Source: Zygnema cylindricum (lineage: Eukaryota > Streptophyta > Zygnematophyceae > Zygnematales > Zygnemataceae). From it: DNA of 62,000 nt. The position numbers and the translations under genes were made by a program. The notes beneath the pieces were generated by a model. That model was not told where the DNA came from and did not search any database. It saw only the letters and a program-made list of their open reading frames with translations. The stretch is from the NCBI GenBank assembly GCA_037447655.1, contig JBBHKE010001626.1, positions 1 to 62,000 of the forward strand, given 5' to 3'. How positions within the stretch are numbered: the stretch's first letter is position 1; every line of letters starts with the position of its first letter. Shown here one piece after another: positions 48,239 to 60,367 of the stretch.

Positions 48239-48460
48239 TACACCGCGCATCGTTATTAGTGTCAAAGTTTAAATAGCGCAAAAAAAAAATAGTGTTATTG
48301 ATTCTAATTTAGTGCGAGAGACTTGGCGGATTATGGTCCACGTCCTTAAATAGCGTTGCTAATATAATTTCGAAAAATCATGTATACTAATTGCAGAAAA
48401 AGATTAAAATTCTAGGAACCCAAATTAGTGACTTTGACACTAATAACGATTCCCGATGTA
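48239..48460. mobile_element. Short MITE, middle of three end-to-end copies
   Basis: 222 bp, left TACACCGCGCATCGTTATTA, right TAATAACGATTCCCGATGTA. The central GGCGGATTATGGTCCACGTC is the inverse of a segment in the 8613-8816 MITE. Confidence 0.8.
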
Positions 48461-48463
48461 CTG

Positions 48464-48919
48464 TACACCGCGAATCGTAATTAAAGTAATGAAAATATTC
48501 GAGTAGAAAAACAAAAAAAAAATTAGAGTAGTGAACGCTAATTTATGTGATTGAGTTGTTTCAACTATGAAGTTTACTCCAATTTATTTAAGTACTCTAA
48601 TTTGGCACGCTAATATCCTCTATTGTAAGTAAGGTATTCGTACAAATTTGGCAAAACGTACAGTTTATCGTCACTATGACGTTTGCATTACGCGGTTTGT
48701 TTAAACACAATTACATGGTAACGACCTGTATTAAATCATTATTTGTATTTTTTTACTTAATAAAGTACAATTTTGCACGGTCGGAGGTCATCCGTACTCC
48801 ACACTATTTAAAACGAACCTATATTAGAATTAGAAATGCTAACTCTATTTCATGTGATAGAGTTGAAATTTCGAGCGACCGAATTAGAGTAATTTACTAT
48901 AATTACGATTCGCGTTGTA
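48464..48919. mobile_element. Long MITE, pair of 53242-53744
   Basis: 456 bp, left TACACCGCGAATCGTAATTA, right TAATTACGATTCGCGTTGTA. The interior is highly similar, inverted, to 53242-53744, for example the stretch CGTCACTATGACGTTTGCA. Confidence 0.85.
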
Positions 48920-50891
48920 CTGTGCTATACCTTGCGCTGTTTGGACCTAAAAGTTGATGTATGCGACAAACACAAGACATACAACATACAACATACGACA
49001 TACCACGTTGTCAGACATACGTGCTGTAACATATTGGATAGGACAAATAAAACGTCACGCTAGTCGCTCGAGTCAAAAGTAGTCGATTATGTTTTGCAAT
49101 AAACATTTACCATTTTTTTACGAATTTGGAACGTTTTTGTTTTTGGTGTCGTAAACGTGTCATTTTTGTTTATGGAAATTTGGGATTCGTCCCCTTCTAA
49201 CATTATTCTTCAATCATTTTTCACAATTCTCAAAATACGTGACTGTCAACGTTTTACAAAGTCAAATATCATGTCGGTCGCCATTCGTTTCGGTACATTT
49301 GGCGGTTTGTTGTCAAGCTCGTACGAAACAATCGTATTTTACGCTTTCGATTCGAGTTGAAAATTCTATACGACAGAAAGTATGGGATTCATTTGTAGAG
49401 TGACATTTTTAGTATTGTACCTCTATAAACTTTAAAATCAAGTCGGGTTTGACCATAGTTGTTCATAGAGATTAGTGCGAACGCTTCAATCGTGACGAAT
49501 TATACGCAACGAATGCATTGAACCTTTTGAACAAATCGTAAAAAATCGTTAATGAATTTTCTTCCATACAATTTCGTACAATTAAAACAAAATAAAAATG
49601 ACATATAGCGCAGTTTGTAAATTTCCCGTTAAATGAGCGCTAATATATTATAAAATTATAAATAAATATCATGTCGGTATCGTAATTCTATCATCATTTG
49701 GTAGCGTAGAATGTGAATGAAGGCTACATCAGGACTCTGGCACACCCGAGTGCGAATGTCTGCTAGGGTACATTTTTTTCAAATTCCGTGTGTCTGAGCC
49801 TATCTGACACGCAGCCATGGCCGCCTTCTCTCTGCCTTCTCTCTCTATCTATCAGACAACACACGACTGCAAAAAAAAAAGTACAGACCATCCACAAATG
49901 ACATTTTTCACATTTAGCATTGCACGACATAAAAAAACTCGCGCGAAAATAGTGTGACGTTTCAACGTCTCTTTTTTCGAAAATGTGTGTACATTTTCGA
50001 TGAAGAGACGTACAAGTTCCGTGATATTTCTGTTCAGTTCACTGAACAGAAAGTACCAATAATTATGACTTATATTTTCCTTGAATTCCGTACATTTCCG
50101 TAAAAATCCGTACACATTACGGAAATTATTGTACTTTTACCGTAAATTGTCAGTTAAAGTTTACGGTAGACGTTTTTTTGCGATTTTCAAAATCGTCACG
50201 AATTATTTGTTTCAATCGGAAAATTTGAAAAAATCGCACGATTTGAACAACAAACCGTTTTACCTACAGTAGTTTAATATTTTTCTTTGACTAAAGAGTA
50301 AAGAAGTACAACACAGTACAGTACAGGTCGGCTTCTCGTACGATTTCCTTGTCGCTCCCGCCAAGAAAGCTCCTAAATTGTTTTTTTCGTGATCAAATTG
50401 TAGAGAAGTTCAATCCCTTAAATACGTGTCGTCCGAAGTTTCAATATTCTGAACCGCTAAACCGCTGAACTGTTCCTAAACCTAAAAAATATTTTTAAAA
50501 GGCTTTTAGATCCATTGGCTCATAAACCGCCCGTTTTGGGTCTTTAAGACGCACCTATTGATTTGGCCGGTTCAATTGAGGACACGTGTCATAATGTTTT
50601 TGGCCATACGCGATTTGTCGCGTGACCATTACAACTTTACAAGCAAAATGGAACAAAAATACGGGAAATATCAAATATGTGAATAAATCTTATTTTCCAG
50701 CTGTTTTACGCATCACCATTTTATTCACAATTTTCTGTATAGTTGATTTATTACTTTTTTCCTCTTTTTTTAGATCGCTTGAACCCTAGGGTTTAAACCG
50801 GGTTAAAAAAAAAAAAAAAACGAACCGCCAAAAAACTGGTTTAGTTCCATCCAGTTTAGTTTGACATCCCCCCCCAAACCGGGTCGGGAAC
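48920..50891. other. Intergenic with hairpins
   Basis: No gene seen. Palindromic segments occur at 49965-50011 (ACGTCTC...TTTCGAAAATGT / ACATTTTCGA...GAGACGT) and 50027-50052 (TTTCTGTTCAG / CTGAACAGAAA), and a weaker CCGTAAA / TTTACGG pair around 50140-50170. Confidence 0.5.
49965..50052. repeat. Two adjacent hairpins
   Basis: Hairpin one has ~20-bp arms with a GTGT loop and small mismatches. Hairpin two has perfect 11-bp arms around TTCA. They have no MITE-type ends. Confidence 0.7.
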
Positions 50892-51092
50892 TACACCGTG
50901 AATCGCTATTAGTGTTGATGTTTTTTTCGTCTCTATTTTTTCTTCCTCCGTACACACATGTCGGATTGTGAATCTGACGGTTGCGATTGTCAGGTAAGAT
51001 TCTCAGCTTCCGATTGGCGGTCTTAATTGGAAAATAAGACAAGTGTGTACGGAGAAAATAAATGTTTTAAGTGGCAGAAATAATATTAACAC
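50892..51092. mobile_element. Hairpin MITE, copy 3, right end cut off
   Basis: Left TACACCGTGAATCGCTATTA, centre ACACATGTCGGATT ... GACAAGTGTGTACGG, then TGTTTTAAGTGG and ATTAACAC. The expected right terminus is replaced by the left end of a different MITE at 51093. Confidence 0.78.
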
Positions 51093-51260
51093 TACACCGC
51101 CAATCGCTATTAGCGTAGAAGTTTCTTTAGCGTATATGAATAATTACCGTGGTTTACGCTAATTAAGAATTTGAAAATTTTGAAAAAAAACATACATTCT
51201 AACTGTTTAATAAATATAATTTGGGTCTTTGAAAAAAGTAAATGTCGGTCGCAAAAAATG
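51093..51260 (+). mobile_element. Left part of a TACACCGCCAATCG MITE
   Basis: The first ~170 bp match 47674 onward (TTTCTTTAGCGTATA, GAATTTGAAAATT, ACATTCTAA). No right terminus is visible downstream, so it is truncated. Confidence 0.7.
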
Positions 51261-53241
51261 TACTTTACGCGTCTAATTTTCTTTTTTTGGAAAAAATAAA
51301 ATCTGAGCGAATCAGATGCTTGATTTTGGAGACACAAAAGTTCCATAAATATTTCCACGGCAATTCTTTTGTTTGTTGGTATTTTACAGCTGTACGTATC
51401 CTACACGTGTGATAAAATAAGAGGTCAAAAGATTTTTTTGCTGCTATGCCAATCATTGATTTTTTGTTTGCTGCAACAAACAAAAGAAGTCGTACCTTAT
51501 TTCAAAACGAGTGTTTTTTTTGACCCTCAAATTGAGCCCTTATACCCTTAAAAACCCTTAAAAACCCTAAAAACCCTAAAAACCCTCAGAAGCCCTAGAA
51601 ACCCTAAAAAGTGACTCATTTTTCGTTTCCTGGCTAGCCGCGGAAAATCAGGAGAGCCTTTCATTTTCATACGCGTGCAATCTACGGCCGGAAACAAACA
51701 AACTCACTTTTTGAAAAACCGCGACGACCTCACAAAAGACAGAGAAGTGAACAACGCAACGATTGGCGCAGCCGCGAGGAATCCTCGGACCTGTGTTTCG
51801 TTACACGTGTAATATTTTTGGGGAGGACAAAAAACAGGATACATTAGGAATCTCTTTTTGAAAATTATACGGGAGCCGTCGAATCACAGAAACTGATTCG
51901 CCGATTCGGAAGCTGATCCTCTCAAAAAAATTGTGAAGCGTAAAACCGAAGCAGAAAAAACTTTTTCGAGATGCTCGTCTTTTTCCTTTTCTTTTTTTCC
52001 CACTTTGATTGTAGTGGCAACGCGGTGGGCTCTGAGTGGCCATCATTACGACTCGGATCTTATGATAGCGATTTTTTTTTGTCAAAATAGCGATTTTTGA
52101 CTTTAAAACAGGCATTTTTTGAGCCGATGAAGTTTAACCCTAAAAGTTTCCAGCGTTCAAAATCCCAAACGACGAGCTATACGGACGGAGTTGGCGCTAG
52201 ACGACAAAGTAACTTTCAAGTTCCCCTTGGGAAGTTTGAAACGCGCTTTTCGCTTGTCGAAGGTTTAGAAGATTCGCTTGCATCATTGCGAACCTACTTC
52301 TGCTCAGGATAAGACAAGTCGCTATGTAGAAGATCAAATCTGTCGGTGCGTAGGTCAGAATGTCGGTGACCAATGAATACCCGAATTTGCCCACTTGCGG
52401 ATCAGTGATGTCGTACGACTTCCGCATGCCAAGTGGCAGTTTGTGTCAACTTTCCATTACGGTGTAGCCGTTTACTATGGGATTCGAGACTTTCAGAGTC
52501 CCGAAACCGCGCGTGTGATCTATTTACGCGTGACGACAACGCCATCCACGTCATCACGGGAACCTTACGTGCGCAGATAGGATCAGCATTTTTGTACTTT
52601 TTTTCGAGCAAAAGTAGGGCGTCGCTGTACTTCTGTAGCGAACGTCTGTACTTTTCAAATCAATTGAGTCAGGCAAACGTCATTTCAAAATCAGGGGCAG
52701 ATTTTGTGGACAAACCCTATATTTGGTTTATATTTGGTTTTATATTATATTTAAAAGAGGCACATAATCCGTGCAAATTACATCAGTCGTCTAGAGCACT
52801 TTTGATTGGTTGAAATTTGTTTTTGACGAACAGAAAAAACAAGGAAAAACCCGAAGCATACACAAAAAAACCATAGTTCAAAAGTAGGCGTTTTTATGGT
52901 AGTCCTTTGGTCGGCGCCTTTATCGTAAGTTGTGTTTATGGGCTTTTCATGTGATCTTCTTAGATCTCTACTTTGATCAGAGACCGTCCGATCGTCCGAA
53001 TCTGACGGTGTTTTTATTTTTTTTTGGTCCGAATGTTTTAATTGGTCCAATTTTTGGTCCGAATATTTTAATTGGTCCGAATAGGTCCGAATTCAATATG
53101 GATCTTAAGGTCATATTGTATGTTTTGCATACAGTAGGCATATTGTATGGGCCTACTTTCACCTATTTTTGAACTATGAAAAAAACCTTCGAAAAGCCAA
53201 AAAATCACGGCTAAGCGACTTAGCACGTGCGAAAAGTACAG
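51261..53241. other. Intergenic, no gene assigned
   Basis: Contains a telomere-like tract (51541-51610), a GC-richer patch around 52380-52600 and a short tandem (TTTTAATTGGTCC twice, 53035-53080). Open frames are short and overlap on both strands. Confidence 0.45.
51541..51610 (+). repeat. Telomere-like AAACCCT tract
   Basis: Seven imperfect CCCTAAAAA units, resembling 41908-41984. Confidence 0.7.
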
Positions 53242-53744
53242 TACACCGCGAATCGTAATTAGAGTAAATTACTCTAATTCGGTCGCTCTAAATTTCGACT
53301 CTATCACATGAAATAGAGTAAATGATTCTAATTATTTCGTTATTCTATTTAAGGTTAAGTTTAATTAGCGTTTTCAATTCTAATATAGGTTCGTTTTAAA
53401 TAGTGTGGATTACGGACGACCTCATACCGTGCAAAATTGTACTTTATTAAGTAATAAAGTACAAATAATGATTTAATACAGGCCGTTATCATGTAACTGC
53501 GTTTTAACAAACCGCGTAGTGCAAACGTCATAGTGACGATAAACTGTACGTTTTGCCAAATTCTGTACAAATTCCTTATTTACAGTAGATGATATTAGCG
53601 TGCCAAATTAGAGTACTTAAATAAATTAGAGTAAACTTCATAGTTGAAACAGCTCTATCACATAAATTAGCGTTCGTTACTCTAATTGTTTTTTAGTTTT
53701 TGTACTCTAATTTTTTCATTACTCTAATTATGATTCGCGGTGTA
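53242..53744. mobile_element. Long MITE, inverted pair of 48464-48919
   Basis: 503 bp, left TACACCGCGAATCGTAATTA, right TAATTATGATTCGCGGTGTA. The flanks (ACAG before, CTGT after) extend the inverted repeat by about 4 bp beyond the TA. The interior is inverted relative to 48464-48919. Confidence 0.87.
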
Positions 53745-54848
53745 CTGTAGCTCGTAAAGTTTAATTTAATTTTATTTAAAATAAAAGCATTCAAGTGAAT
53801 AGTAAAAAAAGCAAAAAACGCACGTTCGACAATTTCCCGGGGAGCCTTTCCGTTTTCAGGACCAGCCTAGATGGGCATCTAGCATGTCAGTACAATGTCT
53901 TTCCGTACACAATTATGTACTTTCCAATCTGGTAAATCAAATCAGATTCGGTGAGACCGCACGAAATCTAGTGTTTGTGTTCGCACTATTTTCCTGCAGC
54001 GTAACGATCGTGTCCGCAAGTAACGCCGCTCCACAAATGGACCGCTTGCGAGCTACAATCCCAAGCGAATAAACTGACCGATCTCCCTGAAATTTGGCGT
54101 TTGTCGTCTGCGATACAGACGACTTACCAGGTCGGCGTGGCTTGACCGAGGTATCTCAGGAGCGTCCGTTTCAAAATCGTTTATCCAGTATATGTACGGA
54201 CTATCTGTACGAACTGATCATCGATCGCCTCGATCGCGTCCCCCGCACTTTCCAAAGCGTCCGTCGGATTCTAAGACTGTTTGACTTCTGCGACGACGAC
54301 AGCTGTACGTTTCCCGTCGGTTTATTTCATCGTCAGCGCCTGCATCCACAACCATGCCACGTGTAGTCATTTCTTATTCCCGACAAACGAATCCGTACAG
54401 ATATATTTGAAATCTGGATTGGGGGAGTCTCCCCAACCGTATTATTTTTCAAATGCTCCTGTCGTTTTCAACCACCCAACAGACCTGGGCCCAATCGACG
54501 CGCGGTTACCGGTAATGAAACCCTAAAAAAAAAAAAAAAAAAGAATTACGGAACTGTAGGCGCTCAAACATTTTATTTCCTGCCCTAACTCTCTTCTCAA
54601 AGCCAAAAACGTTCAGTTCGTCTTCTCAAAAATTTTCGATCGTCTGCCCGCCAATACAATAATTTTTTTCATCTGCCCGTCACATTTTACTGCCCGTCTC
54701 ATGAAACTTTTCCCACACGTGTGCCTCCCCCGCCTTCATATGCCTCCCTTCCCACACTATAGACCACACGAAACCCGAACTATACAAAAAAAGAAAGTTA
54801 GAAAAAAAATTAAGAGGCGAGAAAGATAGACGATCATTGGCCCGCGCC
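53745..54848 (+). promoter_or_regulatory. Upstream region of the 54849 gene
   Basis: No gene assigned. GC rises toward the 54849 start. A palindromic G-box (CACACGTGTG, 54714-54723) and three TGCCCGYC words (54645-54700) lie within 210 bp of the ATG; a CTATAGACC/CTATACAAAA region near 54760-54787 is a possible core promoter. An open frame at 54094-54366 is noted but has no recognisable domain. Confidence 0.45.
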
Positions 54849-57800
54849 ATGGCCACCACTCTCCGTCCGCCGGACCTCTCGAGGCACAATGTCGGTCCAC
54901 ACGTGTTACGAAGCGCTCTCCGCGAACCAGCGAACGGTGGTCCCACTCTCCTCCGCCAGCACACTCTCCGTTACGAAAAACAGCCGCGCGGCCAAATTCC
55001 GCCGGCCAACACGGACGACGAATTCGACCTTGGCCGCTTCCAACGAACTTTGACGGATTTCCACTACCGGCGACGCGGCGGCTACCGGTTTCAGGATGAC
55101 GTCGACGGTGACGGTGACGGTGACGATCCCGAGGAGGAGGAATTGGAGAACGGAGATTTCAAGAAGCTGGCGAGCGGCGAATGGGCGACGTTCAATGGCG
55201 TCAAATTTCAAAAATCGAAAACCGCGCGGCCGCAGGAATTCACCACACGTGCGAAAAAGCAGCCCGCCACTGCGCGGTTCACGCGGTCCGTTTCCATGCG
55301 ACAGGTGGAGCTTCCGCAGCGACTCAAGGGGATTCTCCATAATGACACGTCAGCGCCAGCTCAGCTTCCCGTGACTAATTTTGTCAGAAACCGCCCGGAG
55401 CCCATTCGTATTCCTCTGACGTCATCACCCACGTCACCAGAAGTCAGCCCATCGCAGCTCGGGGGCGGCAGCTTCTCCGCTCCTTCCGCTCGCAGTGCGC
55501 CAGCTGGCAGCAGCAGCCACGTGGTGACACGTGGCAGCACAACAGACCTTGTCCGAAGCAGAAGGTTTTCCGAATCCCTTTCCGCCAACAACGGAATCGG
55601 GAACGGAAACGGCAACGGAAACGGAAATGGGATCGGACACGGAACTGGAAACGGAAATGGAAACTCTTTGACACGTGTCACGACCAACCCACAGGGCAAG
55701 AAAGGGGTGACCATGGTGCCACTTGTCACTTCCCCGACAGACCCATCATTTGCCACGTCAGCAGCAGATGAAGAGGGAGGCGGGGCCCACTACTACCGAC
55801 CAGTCGCGAGCGAGGGAGCTATCGGGAACCCTCGCGGAAACTTCCTCCGACAAGCTCCTCCCGCCCGAGGACAGTCGGGAAATTTTGGAAAAGTTTCTGC
55901 TGGCCCTTTTTCTTTAAATGCCACGTCAGCAAATATCACGTCAGCAAATTCTAACTCCGTGCCGCCCCATTTGCTGGAGCTCCTCCATAAACATCCTCTT
56001 CGGAGAAACTCTAACCCTCCCTCGTTCCCCGGAACTTCATATTCTGGACCCCCATTTACAAATAAGACGTCGGGAGTCGTACCCAAACAACCCGGTTGGT
56101 TGACTAATCGGGCTTCGGCGAAAATTGGGGCGGTCTCCGTTTCCCCGAATTCGGTTCTGCTGAGTCAGCAGGAGATTCATGGAGTTTCTGGGACCAATGC
56201 CGGTCCGCCACGTAGCGTCAATTCGTTCGCTAGTGGCGGTACGGTTCAGGGCAGTACGATCGGACCAATGGCGAAAGCCGAAAGATCGTCCGGAAATTGG
56301 AATTTGAAGGGGGGAGGAGAAGGAAAAGAGAAAAGAGATAATAGAGACAAAGGAGTGGATTCTCGACCTCTGGGAAATCAACGTCGGTGGATTAATATGT
56401 TTGCGGGAACGAGAAGCTCGACTTTAAAATCGAGTTCGAAAGAGGGAGTTTTGGTACGAGTGGCGAATCGGGGACCGGAGTTAGGGAAAAGGGGGGAAAA
56501 TGGGCGAACGAATGGTGTTACCGGAAGTTTGAATACCTCGAGTGGAGGAGTGGGGAGAGAGGGAGGATTGGAGGGAAGGTTGATGAGAGTGAGTACTTTA
56601 GGAAGAGTGGAAATGAGGAAGAAGATGGAGGACAGTGAATTTAGTATGATGGAAGAAGACGGGGGAGCGAAATTTAAAAGGTCGTGGACTTCGAATGGAG
56701 TTTTGACTAAGAAGGGAGTGTGGGAGGAGGAGGAGGTTTGGGATGGAGAGGGAGAGGAGTGGACAGGGAGGAGAGTGAGTGGAGAGATAGCGAGAGGGAC
56801 AGAAAGTCTCAATGTCGATGAGGATGACTTTGTACCCCTTTGTGAGATCTACGTTCCTCCGGGGAAAGCTATGGTTTACGGATTAGTGGATGAGAAGGAA
56901 GACGGAGGAGGAAGTAAAGTGGGAATGGGGAGTAGTAAAGGAGAGAGAGTGGTGAAGGTTTGGGGAAATGGGTCCGTCCAAACTTTGGAAAGTATTGGAG
57001 GGACGAAAGGGGGAGATTTGGGGAGGATTCAGGTGGGAGATCTTCAGAGGGAGAGAGTGGAGAGGTCAGGGAGTAAGAGAAAGGGAGGAAGGGAGGGATT
57101 CGAAGTGGAGAGAAACGGTGGAATGGTGGCGAACATAGTAGTGGAAGAAGTCGTTGAGAGGGAGAGGAAAAATGTGGGAGAAGGAGAGGGTGTGATGGAG
57201 GAGATAGTGATGGAGGAGCTAGTGGTCGAAGAGGAGCGAAAGGAGGAGAAGAGAGAGGTGAAAGCGATTGTAGAAGTTGAGGAGAAAAGAGAGAGTGCAA
57301 TGCATTTGGGCGATGAAGACGAGGAGGAGGAGAAAGGAGGGAGTGCGATGGTTTTGGGTGAAGCAGATGGTGTGGATGGTCAGCGAGAGGAGGCAGAGAA
57401 GGAGAGGGAGAAGGAGAGGGTGAAGGAGAAGACAGGGGAGGAACAAGAAAGAGAGGAGAACGGAACCTACAGCACAGAAGAAAGGCTGGAAGAGATAGCT
57501 GTAGCTTTGGCCATGGCTGCCAGTATGGAGAGGGAGACAGGTGTCACAGAACCTTCGAAAACCATAGAATCTTCTTTGGAAGCTTCCTCAGAGCTTCTGG
57601 GAACTTGCTTGGAAACTTCTGTGGGAGCTGCAGAAGCGTCCTTGGAAACTACAGGAGTTACAAAAACAGCGGTTAAAGTTTCCATGGAGGCTGTTGTGAC
57701 TGTGGAGACGATATCTAAGGAAGAAGGAAAAGAAAAAAAGCCAGGAGAATCTACAGAGGGAGAATATCTAAATTTTGCAAGTTTGGAGGAGAAGGAGAGT

Positions 57801-58492
57801 TCTTCTGCGACAGTTATTTCTGCGGAGGAGGGATTTAGTGTAGATAATGGCGAAATTTTTTATTCTTCTATGGGATTGAAGGGAGAAACGAGTTTTGAGA
57901 TGTTAAAAATTGCGCATGAATCGAATAGAGTTGGTGACATTGGTTTTCACAAAGGTCTCCAATCGATGGAAACGAGTTCAAATTTAACAGATTCTCAAGA
58001 ACTTTACTCGGAAGATTCGTCGGTTTCCGAGAAAATGCCAATTCTGGTTGCCAGTGGGAACAAGGAAGAAATTGCTGGCAAAGTTGCTCAGGAAACCATA
58101 AAGGTAAAAATATACATTTATATTTTTTGTTGTTTTTTGTTTTTTTTCGGTTTTTTTTTTTTTTTTGTTGTTTACTGCCACTGGTTTGCAGGAACTGTTT
58201 ATCTTTTTGACAGTTTTTTTTTTTTATAATCCAAAGTAAACATCATCTAACATCTATATTCTCCTTTTGCCGGTGGTTTTTCGTGTTTTTCCAGTGCTTG
58301 AAATGTAACGAAACGGTGATTGTCCCGTCGGAAGCCATGGAAGTGTTGAAGGTCAGTTCAACGGATTTACGGAGGTTTCCATGTTCCTCGTGTTCTTTTG
58401 ATCATGCTGTCACATGTGTCCGTTCAGAAGGAAAGGCATATGTTGCGTTAATAATTAGAGATATGGGTAATGTTACTCCTTGTGAGGCTTAA
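54849..58492 (+). CDS. Uncharacterised disordered protein with C-terminal putative zinc ribbon
   Basis: Not recognised. Two exons, 54849-58103 and 58295-58492 (GT-AG, 191-nt intron, phase 0), encode 1,150 residues. ATG 54849 has a strong GCCATGGCC context; the open frame extends only 4 codons upstream without another ATG. The N-terminal ~150 residues (TDDEFDLGRFQRTLTDFHYR, SGEWATFNGVKFQKS) look the most ordered. A Ser/Pro/Gly/Asn-rich stretch with GN repeats (~residues 250-280) follows, then a very acidic Glu/Val/Lys-rich half. Exon 2 encodes CLKC...CSSC (residues 1086-1089 and 1115-1118; CxxC-x25-CxxC), a plausible zinc ribbon and the strongest functional clue. Base composition shifts from GC-rich (first ~1.4 kb) to purine-rich. 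No transmembrane segment is evident. Role unknown. Confidence 0.8.
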
Positions 58493-59703
58493 GAGTTTAT
58501 TTTATTATTTTTATTAGTCATTGTATCACTTGCTGTTTTTAGATATATTGGGTAAAATCTGTAATTTTAACGCTGTATCTTTATGGTTAAAGTTGATATA
58601 CTTTGAATGGCCTTCATATCAATGAAACAGTAAATGTTGGTAAAGAATAAGCGGTTGTTGATAATAGTATAGCTAAAGAATTCGTTGTTTTTAACATATA
58701 TTTCAAGGCCTTAGTGGATAAAAATAATGTTCATTTTTTACTAAAATCAGATTAATGGTAGTAAGTAGTGGTGTAGTTTGAAATTTTCAGGGTGTTGAAA
58801 TTTGACGTTTCTTTCATTTATTTATTTTCTTTTTTCGTATCAATGTAGATCTTTTATCTTCAATTCGTGAAATATTCGATATGCTTTTGTTTGTACCAAC
58901 TGAATATTTTATTGTCGATTATCCAATTGTTTGTCACTATTATTATTATTTGATTATCCCATGTTTTCTATGCGTTTTATTTCTTATGGTTTCATTGATT
59001 TAAAGATGTTATAAGATGTGTAATACCTTTTTTATTTATCTTTTTAAATGTCTCCATCTAAACTTTGATCAAAATTAAAAGCAGAGAATAAAGCTCTCTG
59101 ATTAATTTTTCTGGAACGCTGGAAAAAACGCTAAAACCCAAAGGAAGCGGAAATTTCTGAAGTTTATCTATTTATGGATATAAATAAATTTCTGAATATA
59201 TGTAAAACTGTGGATAGAATGAAGACTTCAAGGCCTTAAAGACGCAGTTGCTTCTCTATATTTACATTTTTCTAAAGATAATGTTTGAGCAACAACCTCA
59301 TATTCGAGATGGGAGCTACACATTCCACCAATTAGCTATTCTATGTCCGTTTTAGTTTTCCTTTTTTAATTGTTTTCTTAAACTCTACAGAAGATCCTTG
59401 TACTTTGTCTCATTGTGACCCTTAGTGCAAATATCGCTTCGCCATATGTTGGAACCTTTTGAAATTATATGCAGAAATGTTTCTTTTTTCTTTCTTTTAA
59501 AAGTTACTTTTGAAATATTTAAGTAAAAAAGGCAAACAGAAGTGTACATGAGTCGCTGATAAATATATAGTGGATTTTATTTATAATTTAGGTCCGAGCG
59601 ACGTGGACAATTTTTAACCACTTACTCCGAAAAAAACAATTTGTACTATCGACACTATTTTATGCTGCGTAGACAAAGAATTCCGGCACGAAGTTCATGC
59701 TAG
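58493..59703. other. 3' flank, no gene seen
   Basis: AT-rich. A partial short-MITE segment lies at about 59590-59680 (GCGACGTGGACAATTTTTAA), matching the interior of 19538-19743. Confidence 0.5.
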
Positions 59704-59923
59704 TACACTGCTACTAGTTATTAGTGTTAAATTTATTTTAGCCACTTAGAACATCTTTTCTTCGTGCACACTTGTCGGATTTTCAATCGGAGACCGCCAA
59801 TAGGAAGGAGGGAATTTTACCTACCAAAGCAACCATCGTTATGACAATCTGACAAGTGTGCACAAAGAAAAGATGTTTTAAGTGGCGAAATAACTTTAAA
59901 CCTAATAAAGATTATCGGTTTAG
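59704..59923. mobile_element. Hairpin MITE, copy 4
   Basis: GCCACTTAGAACATCTTTTC, GTGCACACTTGTCGGATT on the left; ATCTGACAAGTGTGCAC and AAAAGATGTTTTAAGTGG on the right. The right terminus is diverged, so the end is approximate. Confidence 0.8.
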
Positions 59924-60139
59924 TTATTTACGGGGTATCCTAATGCAACATATCACATATACTCCAACAATTTAGATGCGTGTAAGTTTTGCTTTCTTAA
60001 GAAAACAATAAGAGGGAAGAGTTGCACTTGGTGTGTGAGGTTTGCCTTTAAATGTAATAAATTAAATCTAATAAATTATGTTTGCAAAATTTGTTCAACT
60101 TGCATTTGTATGTCCCATAGTAGAAAATGGGCTTTTCCG

Positions 60140-60367
60140 TACCGCTTTACTCCTTGCATCGCTATTAGTGTTAATGTGTTTTTAGGCACTTAAAATACCT
60201 TTTCTTAGTGCACACTTATCCTATCTTCTATTGTAGACCGCCAATGGGAAGGTGAGAATCTTGGCCTTCAATCGCAACGGTCGGATTGACAATCCAACAA
60301 GTGTGCACGGAGAAAATATGTTTTGAGTGGCAAAAAAAAACATTAACGTTAATAACAAAGCGGGGTA
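60140..60367. mobile_element. Hairpin MITE, copy 5
   Basis: Left TACCGCTTTACTC..., right ...AAAGCGGGGTA; inner arms GCACTTAAAATACCTTTTC, GTGCACACTTATCC and CAACAAGTGTGCACGG, TATGTTTTGAGTGGC. It lies about 215 bp after copy 4. Confidence 0.78.

Noticed and set aside
48676-48957. Conserved small protein shared with 53361-53570
   Set aside because: Both frames lie inside two copies of the same MITE, and nearly all visible differences change the amino acid, so there is no sign of selection on protein sequence.
54837-54848. Upstream TTG start for the 54849 gene
   Set aside because: TTG is not a usual nuclear start; the ATG at 54849 has a strong context and is in frame.
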